The notes under the pieces: model-generated
What the model was told of the DNA's origin: nothing
What the model saw: the letters and a program-made list of their open reading frames with translations, nothing else
Databases searched by the model: none
Source: JAJFKB01 sp965230515
GTDB taxonomy: Bacteria > Pseudomonadota > Gammaproteobacteria > Pseudomonadales > IMCC2047
Direction of reading: 5' to 3'
Length of the DNA: 64,000 bases
Assembly: GCA_965230515.1 (NCBI GenBank)
Contig: OZ246007.1
Span: 2,480,001-2,544,000, forward strand
Translations under genes and position numbers: made by a program
In this document: piece after piece, positions 56,035-64,000 of the stretch
Layout of the letters: each line of letters begins with the position of its first letter
Numbering within the stretch: position 1 is the first letter of the stretch

Positions 56035-56356
56035 GTGGCGACTCGAGTGGAAAAAAATCAAGTCTACCCTATGCAAAAGGGGTAGCGAAAGGTTGATTGC
56101 CGGAAACGTGTTGCGTCTCTAATGTTTAGGGAGGAGAGGATGATCAGACTGTTTGTGGTGTGTTTTTTAAAGCAGTTAGCATTGTAGGGCGTGCCGGTAC
56201 GCACATATTCTAGTAAAATGACGCCTTTGCACGACGCGTTGACCGAATTGATTTTTATTTCAGCGCGCGTGGAGTGTCGCATCGTCTGGTAGAGTGGTTA
56301 TATCTTCCGTGCGGTTGTGGAATAAAGAATTTGTGTCCTGAGTCAGGAGGTGGCGG
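56035..56356. other. Divergent gap between priA and the transglutaminase-like gene
   Basis: 322 bp with no gene seen. It must contain both promoters. AGGAGG at 56345-56350 is the Shine-Dalgarno of the next gene. No repeat or clear -35/-10 pair stands out. Confidence 0.5.
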
Positions 56357-57049
56357 TTGAGTGAGGCAATTGAGCAGTTGAGTGGGTCAGAGGATCTGGC
56401 TGTGTATCGGTGTGCCGGACAGTTTATTGATAGTGACCACCCGGCGGTGATTGAGTTTGCGAAGAACAGTGTGCAAGGTCATCAGGGCGCAATCGATAAA
56501 GCTGTCGCGCTTTATCTGGCGGTTCGGGATGAGGTCAGTTATGACCCCTATTATGTCGGAAGAGACGAAAAATATTACCGGGCCAGTGACTGCCTCAGCG
56601 CAGCGCGAGGGTTTTGTATACCGAAGGCTGCTTTGATGGCGGCGGGTGCAAGAGCAATCAATATTCCTGCGCGCGTAGGCTATGCGGATGTTCGTAATCA
56701 TCTAAGTACGGAAAAGCTGGACAGGTTGGTTGGCTCCAATGTCTATCGCTGGCATAGCTATTGTGAGCTCTACCTGGATGGCAAATGGGTTAAGGCAACA
56801 CCGGCCTTCAATCAGAGTTTATGCGAGCGCTTTGGTGTGCATACATTGGAATTTGATGGACGAGAGGATTCACTATTGCAGGAGTTTGATCGAAGCGGTA
56901 GACAACATATGGAGTATCTCGAACAGCGCGGTCATTTTGTGGATGTACCGTTTGATAAAATAGTGGCAGACTTTGCGCGTTATCACCTGGACTGGCTGGA
57001 TTATCGTTCACAGCTGAATCAAGAAGAGGCTGTTGAGAGCTGGGATTGA
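56357..57049 (+). CDS. Transglutaminase-like cysteine peptidase family protein
   Basis: 230-residue cytoplasmic protein with a transglutaminase-like core. Starts at TTG 56357 with AGGAGG six bases ahead. Candidate catalytic Cys is in A-R-G-F-C-I-P-K-A (about residue 87) and His in Y-R-W-H-S-Y-C-E-L (about 135); the segment usually carrying the third acid reads W-V-K-A-T-P-A-F-N. The C-terminal part is acidic/aromatic (H-M-E-Y-L-E-Q-R-G-H-F-V-D-V-P). Substrate unknown. No operon partner. Confidence 0.82.
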   Translation: MSEAIEQLSGSEDLAVYRCAGQFIDSDHPAVIEFAKNSVQGHQGAIDKAVALYLAVRDEVSYDPYYVGRDEKYYRASDCLSAARGFCIPKAALMAAGARAINIPARVGYADVRNHLSTEKLDRLVGSNVYRWHSYCELYLDGKWVKATPAFNQSLCERFGVHTLEFDGREDSLLQEFDRSGRQHMEYLEQRGHFVDVPFDKIVADFARYHLDWLDYRSQLNQEEAVESWD

Positions 57050-57112
57050 TTGATGTTGCAGGTGGATAACCCTGGTAGTTGGTGACTGGGGCCTGCATGG
57101 GTGGATAGGGAG

Positions 57113-57140
57113 TTGATTATCGATGCTTTTCTGGTATCAT
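57113..57140 (+). promoter_or_regulatory. Promoter of rpmE
   Basis: TTGATT (57113-57118), 16-bp spacer, TATCAT (57135-57140). It leaves a leader of about 110 nt before rpmE, which contains small inverted repeats (GAGAG...CTC near 57162 and CTGAT-AAAGC-ATCAG near 57208), perhaps used for autogenous control by L31. Confidence 0.55.
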
Positions 57141-57255
57141 TGCGCGTCCCAAACGAAGGGCTTGAGAGGATTTTGGTTTCTCAGCTCCGAACTTAGTTCA
57201 TGCGGTACCTGATAAAGCATCAGGTGGCGGCATGTAAAATATTGAGGTTAGTCAT

Positions 57256-57468
57256 ATGAAACAGGGTATACATCCTGAGTACCAAGACATCACTGCAACC
57301 TGCAGTTGTGGTAACAAGGTTCAAACACGTTCAACGCTTTGCAAGGATATACACCTGGATGTATGTTCGCAGTGCCACCCTTTTTATACCGGTAAGCAGA
57401 AAGCAGTCAGCGCGGGTGGTCGTATTGATCGATTTAACAAACGTTTTGGTGGTCGTTCGAAAGCATAA
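57256..57468 (+). CDS. rpmE: 50S ribosomal protein L31
   Basis: 70-residue L31 of the zinc-containing (C+) type: cysteines C-S-C and, further on, C-S-Q-C, in M-K-Q-G-I-H-P-E-Y context. F-Y-T-G-K-Q-K marks the core. The protein bridges the two ribosomal subunits. Because it has the zinc motif, a Zur-regulated zinc-free paralogue may exist elsewhere. Between priA and ponA as in Pseudomonas. Confidence 0.98.
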   Translation: MKQGIHPEYQDITATCSCGNKVQTRSTLCKDIHLDVCSQCHPFYTGKQKAVSAGGRIDRFNKRFGGRSKA

Positions 57469-57524
57469 TATTCGACGCTATCGAGTATTAAGCGGGTACG
57501 GTACGTACTGGATTCGCAAAAAAC

Positions 57525-57565
57525 AAAGCCCTTCGCGTTTATTCCCGACGCGAAGGGCTTTTTAT
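57525..57565. terminator. Bidirectional terminator between rpmE and ponA
   Basis: AAAGCCCTTCGCG (57525-57537), 11-base loop, CGCGAAGGGCTTT (57549-57561) followed by TTATTT. The A-run (57518-57527) on the other side lets it serve both rpmE (plus) and the PBP1a gene (minus). Confidence 0.93.
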
Positions 57566-57578
57566 TTGCAGCTCTTGT

Positions 57579-60125
57579 TTAAAAGAGCTGTTCGGGTATT
57601 TTTTCCTGCTCTTCCTCGAGATTTGAGACAGAACCGGGTATGCGAGAAGATTGCGTTGGAGCGTGCTCTTGCCTGAAAATTTCAAAAATTGCGTCTGACT
57701 GACCAGGGCGAGCCAAGAGTCCTGTTTTAGGATCAATGCGCACTGTGACGAGTCTGTCAGGGCGATTCAGTTCCGTTTCGGCGGTTCCGGCGAGCGCTTT
57801 GCTCATAAAATCTATCCAAACCGGTAGCGCTGCGTATCCACCCACCTCTCTTTTCCCCAATGTTTGGGGTTGATCAAAACCGACCCAAACGGTGGCTACA
57901 ATGTTTTGATTGAAGCCGGAAAACCAAGCATCTTTTTGATCATTTGTGGTGCCTGTTTTCCCAGCCAGGTCCGTTCTTCCCAATACTCTCGCCCGTCTTC
58001 CGGTTCCAACCCGAATAACATCCTTTAGAATCGAGTTGATGATGTAAGCAATACGCGGCTCTACAATCTGTTCTGCCGAAGGGCGCTGCTCTGCTGATAC
58101 CGGTTGACTGGTTGGCAGATCAAGATCAATTGAGGTATTTGTTGAGTGCGGATGCTCTTCGTCTGTTGCGGTCTGTTGAGTGAGACCCCCCAGTTCCTGC
58201 TGAAGTGCCTCTTCCAGCAATCGTTCTCTGTCATTTCGTTGGTTGGTCAGATCATCTTCAGCCCTGTTGCATGTCATACAAACCGTTTTTGGGTTAGCGC
58301 GAAATAGTTGTTCTCCATGATGATTCTCAATGCGGTCTACAACATAGGGTTCAATTTTATATCCGCCATTTGCGAAAACAGCATAGCCTGTTGCGATTTC
58401 ATAGGGCGTAAACTCAGCGCTGCCCAATGCTAATGACAGGTCCTTGGGTAGCTGGGATGCGGTAAAACCAAATCGTTGTACATAATTCACGGCTTTTTTT
58501 ATGCCTACGGCATTTAGTAGGCGAATGGATACCAGGTTGCGCGATTTGTATAGAGCTTTGCGCAGTCGTGTAGGGCCAAAAAATTTACCGCTGTAATTTT
58601 CCGGTCGCCAAGAGCTTTCAAGCAGTTCGTCATTGAAGACCACCGGTGCATCGTTGATCATGCTGGCAGCAGTAAAGCCGTTTTCCAAAGCAGCTGCATA
58701 GATAAACGGTTTAAAATTTGAGCCAGGCTGTCTGGCTGCCTGGGTCGCTCTATTAAATTTACTGTGCTGAAAGTCGAAACCGCCAACCAGCGCGAGCAAT
58801 GCGCCATTACTTGGGGAGATCGAAACAAATGCGCTTTGAATTCGAGGAATCTGTGCCAGCACCCACTGATCATCGCCGGCCTTGTTGACGCGAATAATAT
58901 CACCCATTTTCACAATATCGTACGCGTTCTCCGGTGTGGGCCCTCTGGCGTTATTTGAAAGGTAGGGGCGGGCCCACTTTAACCCGGACCATGGTATTTC
59001 GATCTGCTGATCCGGTTCAATGAGTGCCACTACACGGTCGGGGAAAACTTCCAGTACCACTGCGGGTAACAGAGGACCAACTGGCGCTAGTTTGTCGATA
59101 GCCTGATGGGCGGATTGCAGTGGATTATCGATATCAAGCAGAATGCTCTGTTCCGCTCCCCGATAGCCATGGCGGCGGTCATAGGCGAGCAGACCCTTGA
59201 TGACGGCTGCGTTGGCGCTTTGCTGGAGCTGGCTGTTGATCGTGGTAAAAACTCTCAGACCTGATGTGTACAGGTCTTCAGCAGAATAGCTTTCAAGTAG
59301 TTCGGAGCGAACCATCTCTGCAACATAGGGCGCTTCCAACTCGGGGACCAATCCGTGATAGGCTGCTGTCAATGGTTGTGCTTTAGCTTCCTGGTAGACT
59401 GGCTGATCAATATAGCCCAGTTTGAGCATTCGCTGCAGAATCCAGTTCCTTCGCACTAACGCTCTTTCAGCATTGGCTAGCGGGTTGTAACTGGATGGTG
59501 CTTTGGGAAGTCCGGCAATCATCGCAAGTTGTGCCACATTCAATTCGTTTATATCCTTTCCGTAATAAACGAGGGCTGCGGCTTGAATACCGTAAGCGCG
59601 GTTACCCAGATAGATCTTGTTGACGTAGAGCTCCAGAATCTCCTGCTTGCTCAATTCCTGTTCTATCTGCAATGCCAGTAGTATTTCATTGAATTTTCGA
59701 CTGAAGGTTCTTTCCCGGCTCAGAAAGTAGTTCTTGGCAACCTGCATGGTGATTGTGCTGCCACCCGTCTGAATGCTTCCTGTTGTTACCAGTTGCAAGG
59801 AGGCGCGCATCAGCCCCTTGATATCAACTCCATGGTGTTTCTCAAAGCGGTCATCTTCAGCCGCCAGGATCGCCTTGATGAATAGTGGTGGTACTTTCTC
59901 GATAATGATAGGCTTGCGTCGCTTTTCTCCAAATTCGGCAATAAGCTTGTGATCGGCCGAGTAAATTTGCAGGGGTGTCTGCAGTTGAATGGATCTTAGA
60001 GATTCAACCGAAGGCAGCTTGGGGTTGAGGTAAAGCGATAACCCGGCGATCGTAATGAGCGCCAGGCAAATTACCGTTATCGAACCCCAAAAAAATATTT
60101 TGCTAATAAATCTCACTATAGGCAT
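57579..60125 (-). CDS. mrcA: Bifunctional penicillin-binding protein 1A (PBP1a)
   Basis: Peptidoglycan polymerase and cross-linking enzyme. ATG 60125 (M-P-I-V-R-F-I-S-K-I-F-F-W) gives one membrane anchor; an upstream in-frame start at 60164 would add 13 residues. GT51 domain with A-E-D-D-R-F-E-K-H-H-G (catalytic Glu) and T-M-Q-V-A-K-N-Y. Transpeptidase domain with R-Q-P-G-S-N-F-K-P-F (nucleophile Ser), S-R-N and K-T-G-T-T-N. About 848 residues, with the OB-like insertion. Also called ponA; divergent from pilMNOPQ as in Pseudomonas. Confidence 0.97.
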   Translation of the reverse strand: MPIVRFISKIFFWGSITVICLALITIAGLSLYLNPKLPSVESLRSIQLQTPLQIYSADHKLIAEFGEKRRKPIIIEKVPPLFIKAILAAEDDRFEKHHGVDIKGLMRASLQLVTTGSIQTGGSTITMQVAKNYFLSRERTFSRKFNEILLALQIEQELSKQEILELYVNKIYLGNRAYGIQAAALVYYGKDINELNVAQLAMIAGLPKAPSSYNPLANAERALVRRNWILQRMLKLGYIDQPVYQEAKAQPLTAAYHGLVPELEAPYVAEMVRSELLESYSAEDLYTSGLRVFTTINSQLQQSANAAVIKGLLAYDRRHGYRGAEQSILLDIDNPLQSAHQAIDKLAPVGPLLPAVVLEVFPDRVVALIEPDQQIEIPWSGLKWARPYLSNNARGPTPENAYDIVKMGDIIRVNKAGDDQWVLAQIPRIQSAFVSISPSNGALLALVGGFDFQHSKFNRATQAARQPGSNFKPFIYAAALENGFTAASMINDAPVVFNDELLESSWRPENYSGKFFGPTRLRKALYKSRNLVSIRLLNAVGIKKAVNYVQRFGFTASQLPKDLSLALGSAEFTPYEIATGYAVFANGGYKIEPYVVDRIENHHGEQLFRANPKTVCMTCNRAEDDLTNQRNDRERLLEEALQQELGGLTQQTATDEEHPHSTNTSIDLDLPTSQPVSAEQRPSAEQIVEPRIAYIINSILKDVIRVGTGRRARVLGRTDLAGKTGTTNDQKDAWFSGFNQNIVATVWVGFDQPQTLGKREVGGYAALPVWIDFMSKALAGTAETELNRPDRLVTVRIDPKTGLLARPGQSDAIFEIFRQEHAPTQSSRIPGSVSNLEEEQEKIPEQLF

Positions 60126-60288
60126 GTTTATACTGGCAAAATTAAAGGATAGGTCTAGAATCAAATGATGCTGGCTATTATAAGCGGAATATTTGTTCTA
60201 TATCTATTTGCGCTTGTAGTAATTATGGACTTTAATGTTAGTTAACATAATAACCCCGTAAGTATCGGATGCTGCTAGGAAATTAGCT

Positions 60289-61353
60289 GTGCTGTCAATA
60301 TTACAGAAGAAAAACAACCCCGTTTTGGGTATCGATATCAGTTCAACATCGGTCAAAATACTTGAGTTGAGTAGGGCCGGAGGGCGCTACCGGGTTGAGT
60401 GTTACGGTGTCGAGCCGCTACCTGCTTCCGCTGTTGTAGAAAACAATGTCCAGGATGTTGAGGCTGTGGGTGATGCTCTAAAAAGAGCGATTGCCCGATC
60501 CGGAACCAAAGCGCGTCAATCTGCGGTCGCGGTTGCCGGTTCAGCCGTGATTACTAAAACCATCGAAATGAATGCGGCACTCTCGGAAGATGAGATGGAA
60601 AGCCAAATTAGTGTTGAAGCGGATCAATATATTCCCTATTCCCTCGATGAGGTCGCTTTGGACTTTGAGGTGCAGGGGCTGGCCAAGAATAACCCCGAGA
60701 TGGCAGAAGTGCTGTTGGCGGCCTGTCGAAGTGAAAATGTTGAGCTTCGAGAGGATGTCTGTGAAGTTGCCGGATTGGATTGCAAAATAGTTGATGTCGA
60801 AGCCTATGCAATGGAGCGTGCTTTTGAGCTTGTCACTAGTCAATTAAAAGGTGATGCCGGGGAGTTAACGGTCGCAGTTGTGGATATCGGTGCAACGATG
60901 ACTACCTTGAGCGTATTGAGCGAAGGTAAAACCATCTATACTCGCGAACAGTTGTTCGGTGGTCAACAACTAACAGAAGAGATTCAGCGACGGTACGGGC
61001 TATCTGCTGAAGAAGCAGGGCTGGCAAAAAAACAGGGTGGCCTGCCTGATGACTACGAAACTGAAGTGTTGCAACCCTTTCGAGAGGCAGCCGTACAGCA
61101 GATTACAAGATCTCTCCAGTTTTTTTACTCCTCCAGTCAGTACAATACGGTGGACTACATCGTGATGGCTGGGGGGTCTGCGAGTGTTGACGGGTTGGAT
61201 CAATTGGTCAGGGAAAGAACAGAAACCCCGACTGTGGTTGCCAATCCTTTTGTGGGTATGTCGATAGCGCCAAAGGTTAATACCACGGCCCTGAGTAATG
61301 ATGCGCCTTCATTGATGATTGCCTGCGGCCTGGCGATGAGGAGTTTCGATTAA
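60289..61353 (+). CDS. pilM: Type IV pilus inner-membrane platform protein PilM
   Basis: Actin-like cytoplasmic ATPase-fold protein that links the PilB/T motors to PilN. GTG 60289. Motifs: L-G-I-D-I-S-S-T-S-V-K (phosphate-1), V-A-V-V-D-I-G-A-T-M-T (phosphate-2) and V-M-A-G-G-S-A-S-V (adenosine). 354 residues. First of the pilMNOPQ operon; this is a second type IV pilus system, separate from the MSHA set at the left. Confidence 0.97.
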   Translation: MLSILQKKNNPVLGIDISSTSVKILELSRAGGRYRVECYGVEPLPASAVVENNVQDVEAVGDALKRAIARSGTKARQSAVAVAGSAVITKTIEMNAALSEDEMESQISVEADQYIPYSLDEVALDFEVQGLAKNNPEMAEVLLAACRSENVELREDVCEVAGLDCKIVDVEAYAMERAFELVTSQLKGDAGELTVAVVDIGATMTTLSVLSEGKTIYTREQLFGGQQLTEEIQRRYGLSAEEAGLAKKQGGLPDDYETEVLQPFREAAVQQITRSLQFFYSSSQYNTVDYIVMAGGSASVDGLDQLVRERTETPTVVANPFVGMSIAPKVNTTALSNDAPSLMIACGLAMRSFD

Positions 61354-61913
61354 TGGCTCGAATTAATTTAAGACCGTGGCGAGAAGAGCTTCGTGCTGAA
61401 AGACAGCGTCAGTTTGTCGTGGCGATCGTTGGTTTTGCCGTTATCGGGGTGCTGTTTGTGATGTTAAAAGCATGGATGATAAATGGAGATATTAACCACC
61501 AGAATGCGCGTAACAAGTTTTTGGAAAATGAGATTGCCAAGCTGGATGATCGCATCAAGGAAATTGAGAAACTGCGGGAGAAGCGTGATCAACTCATTGA
61601 GCGTATGCGTGTGATACAAGAGCTTCAGGGCAATCGTCCTGTGATTGTACACCTGTTTGATGAGCTTGTAAGAACGATACCTGATGGTGTGTATTATTCT
61701 TCTCTAAGCCGCAAGGGAGAGATCCTTTCTATTGAAGGCAATGCGGAATCGAATAATCGTATATCGAGTTTAATGCGCAGACTGGATCAGTCCGAGTGGC
61801 TGGACGCGCCAAATTTAACCTCGGTGAAAGCCAACGAGGAAGAGGGTAGCAATGCCAATAGCTTTGACCTCACCGTTAAACGGAGCAGCATCACTGAAGG
61901 ACAGGAGGGTTAA
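61353..61913 (+). CDS. pilN: Type IV pilus assembly protein PilN
   Basis: Bitopic inner-membrane alignment protein. Starts M-A-R-I-N-L-R-P-W-R-E, the conserved N-terminus that binds PilM, followed by a membrane helix (residues 23-45), a coiled coil (E-I-A-K-L-D-D-R-I-K-E-I-E-K-L) and a ferredoxin-like periplasmic fold. Its ATG overlaps the pilM stop by one base (TAATG). Confidence 0.96.
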   Translation: MARINLRPWREELRAERQRQFVVAIVGFAVIGVLFVMLKAWMINGDINHQNARNKFLENEIAKLDDRIKEIEKLREKRDQLIERMRVIQELQGNRPVIVHLFDELVRTIPDGVYYSSLSRKGEILSIEGNAESNNRISSLMRRLDQSEWLDAPNLTSVKANEEEGSNANSFDLTVKRSSITEGQEG

Positions 61914-61916
61914 TTC

Positions 61917-62528
61917 GTGAATGTATCGGAATTAACTGAGGGGCTTAAGGATTTTGATATAAATGACCTGGATATTAACAGTGCAGGATCCTGGCCATTA
62001 ATCATAAAAATAATTGTTTGGGCAATTGTTTTATCGCTAGTCATTTTTCTGGGCTATTATCTGAAGCTCAATGACATGAACGCCAAACTGGAGAAAGTAG
62101 TTGCCCAGGAAAAAACGCTTAAACAGGATTACAAGCAAAAAGCATTCAAGGCAGCAAATCTCGATACCTACAGGCAGCAGATGCTGGACATGGAGAAATC
62201 TTTTGGGGCGCTTGTTAAGCAGCTTCCCAGTGACACTGAAGTTCCAGGATTGCTTGAGGATATTACGCACACCGGTCTTGGTAGCGGTTTGGAGATTAAG
62301 TCGATCAATCTTCAGGCAGAGCTTGCAGCCGAATTTTATGTTGAGCTACCGATCCAGATTCAGGTGCAGGGTACTTTTCATGATTTCGGATCATTTGTCA
62401 GTGGTGTGGCGAGTTTGCCACGGATTGTAACACTACATGATTTCTCAATTGCGCCTTCCGGTTCCGGATTGCTCAATATGACCATCACTGCAAAAACATT
62501 TCGCTATAACGATAAGGAGGACGAATAA
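61917..62528 (+). CDS. pilO: Type IV pilus assembly protein PilO
   Basis: Partner of PilN in the inner-membrane alignment complex. Start at 61917 (GTG). One membrane helix (I-I-K-I-I-V-W-A-I-V-L-S-L-V-I-F-L), a coiled coil and the PilO ferredoxin-like domain with L-P-S-D-T-E-V-P-G-L-L-E-D-I. 203 residues; its stop overlaps the pilP start. Confidence 0.96.
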   Translation: MNVSELTEGLKDFDINDLDINSAGSWPLIIKIIVWAIVLSLVIFLGYYLKLNDMNAKLEKVVAQEKTLKQDYKQKAFKAANLDTYRQQMLDMEKSFGALVKQLPSDTEVPGLLEDITHTGLGSGLEIKSINLQAELAAEFYVELPIQIQVQGTFHDFGSFVSGVASLPRIVTLHDFSIAPSGSGLLNMTITAKTFRYNDKEDE

Positions 62529-63064
62529 TGCTGAACTGGCAGAAATACGTTCTCGTTGGTGTGTTTAGCGTGCTTGTTGCCGCCTGTTCAGGGGGTAAGG
62601 AGTTTGAAGACCTGCAGGATTATGTGGTCGAAGTAAATGCGCGTCCAAAGGGTACCATTGAACCGCTTCCGGAGTTTAAGCCCTATGAAAGCTTTCAGTA
62701 TAGTGCCGCCGGGCTTAGGTCACCCTTTTCGCCGCCGGTCGAGGTTAAATTGATCAAGTATCAGGATGGTAAAGCAAAAAGTGATGTAAAACCGGATTTT
62801 GATAGACCCAAAGAGTACCTGGAAGGATTTAATATTGATTCATTGAAGATGGTTGGTTCGATCGCTATGACTGAGAATGAGCTTTGGGCGTTGGTCGATG
62901 ATTCAGCAGGTGGTGTTCATAGAGTTAGACCGGGTAATTATTTAGGACGTAATCATGGGAAAGTAGCCGATGTTAACGGTGGCCAGATAGATGTGATAGA
63001 GATTGTTCCGGATGGCCATGGCGGTTGGCTGGAAAGACCTAGAACGCTTAAGTTACAGGATTAG
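62528..63064 (+). CDS. pilP: Type IV pilus lipoprotein PilP
   Basis: Lipoprotein that couples PilNO to the PilQ secretin. Signal ends in V-L-V-A-A-C-S-G-G, the lipobox (Cys20 to be acylated). Disordered stretch, then the beta-sandwich HR domain with L-R-S-P-F, W-A-L-V-D-D, V-R-P-G-N-Y-L-G-R-N-H-G-K-V. 178 residues. Confidence 0.96.
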   Translation: MLNWQKYVLVGVFSVLVAACSGGKEFEDLQDYVVEVNARPKGTIEPLPEFKPYESFQYSAAGLRSPFSPPVEVKLIKYQDGKAKSDVKPDFDRPKEYLEGFNIDSLKMVGSIAMTENELWALVDDSAGGVHRVRPGNYLGRNHGKVADVNGGQIDVIEIVPDGHGGWLERPRTLKLQD

Positions 63065-63092
63065 ATAGAAGGTATCAGTGGAGATGCTACTA

Positions 63093-64000
63093 ATGAAGAT
63101 ACACGCGGGCAAATTGATGGGTGGGAATCGCTTGCAGAAAATGACTAACATATGGGCGAAATTTCTTATTGCTCTGGTAGCTGCTGGTGTGGCTAATCTG
63201 TCTGCAGCTGCAAGCGTCATGTTGCAAAAAATAGATTTCGCATCGCTGTCAGGTGATCGTGTGGAGATGCGATTGCAGTTTGATGGTACTCCTCCCGACC
63301 CGAGAAGCTTTACGATTGATGAGCCCGCACGTATAACGCTTGATCTGGCTGGGGTTACCAGCGGCCTTGAATCCAAGTACCACAGTCTGGGCGTAGGTAA
63401 TGCACGTAGCGTGACTGTTATGGAGGCAGGTGATCGAACGCGTGTTATTGTGAGCCTTACAGAGTTGGTTAATTATTCAACGCAGGTGCAGGGTGACCTC
63501 CTCTACGTCATGCTGGGTGATGGTGGTACCGGGTTTGCGCAATCTGAAGTTGCTGAGGCATCGCAATCAGCAACACAGACCTCTGCCAGTGAAGTTGCAG
63601 ATCCGTCTAAACGAGCGGTGACGAATATTGATTTCCGACGTGGAGAGCAGGGTGAAGGGCGAGTAGAAATTTCCTTATCCAAGCCTGACGTGGAGATAGA
63701 TATTTCCCAACAGGGGACCAATGTGCGTGTCGCACTGGTAAATGCTGAGATCCCGGAGGCTTTGCAGCGCAGGTTGGACGTGATCGATTTTGCGACACCT
63801 GTTCATATTGTGGATGCGTTACCGGAAGGCGAAGGCAGCATAGTGTACATTGAGGCAGCAGGGACCTATGATTATCTGGCCTATCAGGCAGACGATAAAT
63901 TGGTGTTGGATTTTAAACCAATTACTGAAGATGACGCGGAAAAGCGCCGCAAAGCGAAGTTCCCATATAGTGGCGAAAAACTGTCGCTTAATTTCCAGGA
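63093..64000 (+). CDS. pilQ: Type IV pilus secretin PilQ (3' end beyond window)
   Basis: N-terminal part of the outer-membrane secretin. Start ATG 63093, with in-frame ATG 63084 and GTG 63078 as alternatives. The basic leader and hydrophobic segment (W-A-K-F-L-I-A-L-V-A-A-G-V-A) form a signal peptide ending near A-A-A. Two AMIN domains follow (first with V-E-M-R-L-Q-F-D-G and L-D-L-A-G-V; second with F-R-R-G-E-Q-G-E-G-R-V-E-I), then P-Y-S-G-E-K-L-S-L-N-F-Q, which starts the secretin N-domain. No stop before base 64000; about 303 codons are present. Confidence 0.96.
   Translation, partial: MKIHAGKLMGGNRLQKMTNIWAKFLIALVAAGVANLSAAASVMLQKIDFASLSGDRVEMRLQFDGTPPDPRSFTIDEPARITLDLAGVTSGLESKYHSLGVGNARSVTVMEAGDRTRVIVSLTELVNYSTQVQGDLLYVMLGDGGTGFAQSEVAEASQSATQTSASEVADPSKRAVTNIDFRRGEQGEGRVEISLSKPDVEIDISQQGTNVRVALVNAEIPEALQRRLDVIDFATPVHIVDALPEGEGSIVYIEAAGTYDYLAYQADDKLVLDFKPITEDDAEKRRKAKFPYSGEKLSLNFQ

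Noticed and set aside
57579..60125. PBP1a as a partner of the pil operon only
   Set aside because: It is divergent from pilM and widely conserved as an essential-type cell wall enzyme; the neighbourhood is simply the standard Pseudomonas-type order.

Overview
The window is chromosomal DNA from a gammaproteobacterium. Gene content and order point to the broad Pseudomonadales/Oceanospirillales/Cellvibrionales area. The blocks pilMNOPQ-ponA-rpmE-priA-hslVU-pha, ubiE-ubiJ-ubiB-hisI-hisE-tatABC, pip-dtd and ntrC-ntrB-glnA-(thiI position)-typA are the ones found along one chromosome segment in Pseudomonas, here brought together with an MSHA pilus operon, an Rnf complex and an anaerobic-type oxidoreductase locus. 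Most of the window looks about 45-52% G+C by eye. No rRNA, tRNA or CRISPR array was seen.

Layout: 1-13442 is the distal part of an MSHA-type IV pilus operon (mshM, N, E, G, F, B, A, an extra prepilin, C, D, O, P, Q), nearly all translationally coupled. 13443-16490 is an accessory island: a 5'-truncated second copy of ntrC, a REP-associated (RAYT/Y1) transposase gene bracketed by four copies of a 22-bp repeat, a small membrane protein and a RelB/RelE-type toxin-antitoxin pair. It is flanked by a direct duplication of about 730 bp of the ntrC 3' end. 16496-21651 is the nitrogen regulon core (ntrC, ntrB, a DUF4124 protein, glnA) with a clear sigma-54 promoter and two NtrC sites before glnA and one NtrC site before ntrB. 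A TusA-like protein and an unusual PP-loop ATPase then occupy the place where thiI normally sits, followed by typA and aceK.

27127-28534 holds pip and dtd. 28607-29215 is a cluster of three 152-153-bp tandem repeats plus further palindromes of REP type. 29314-34621 is tatCBA-hisEI-ubiBJE on the minus strand. From 34920 the plus strand carries a MarR regulator, a hemerythrin-like protein, a complete rnfABCDGE(H) operon and a hemerythrin/DUF2249/NnrS-like trio. Facing it on the minus strand are the alpha and beta subunits of a 2-oxoacid:acceptor oxidoreductase and a G+C-richer three-gene operon for a cytoplasmic molybdoenzyme with FeS and membrane subunits, resembling phenylacetyl-CoA:acceptor oxidoreductase PadBCD. 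Together these suggest low-oxygen or anaerobic redox metabolism. Anr/Fnr-like boxes occur upstream of rnfA and upstream of the molybdoenzyme operon.

50807-64000 returns to the conserved backbone: a PHA-system protein, hslUV, a SPOR protein, priA, a transglutaminase-like protein, rpmE, PBP1a, and pilMNOP with the first third or so of pilQ running off the right edge.

The parts most worth following up are the PP-loop/TusA pair at the thiI locus, the Pad-like/2-oxoacid oxidoreductase locus that lacks its usual gamma and delta subunits, and the ntrC duplication with the RAYT island.
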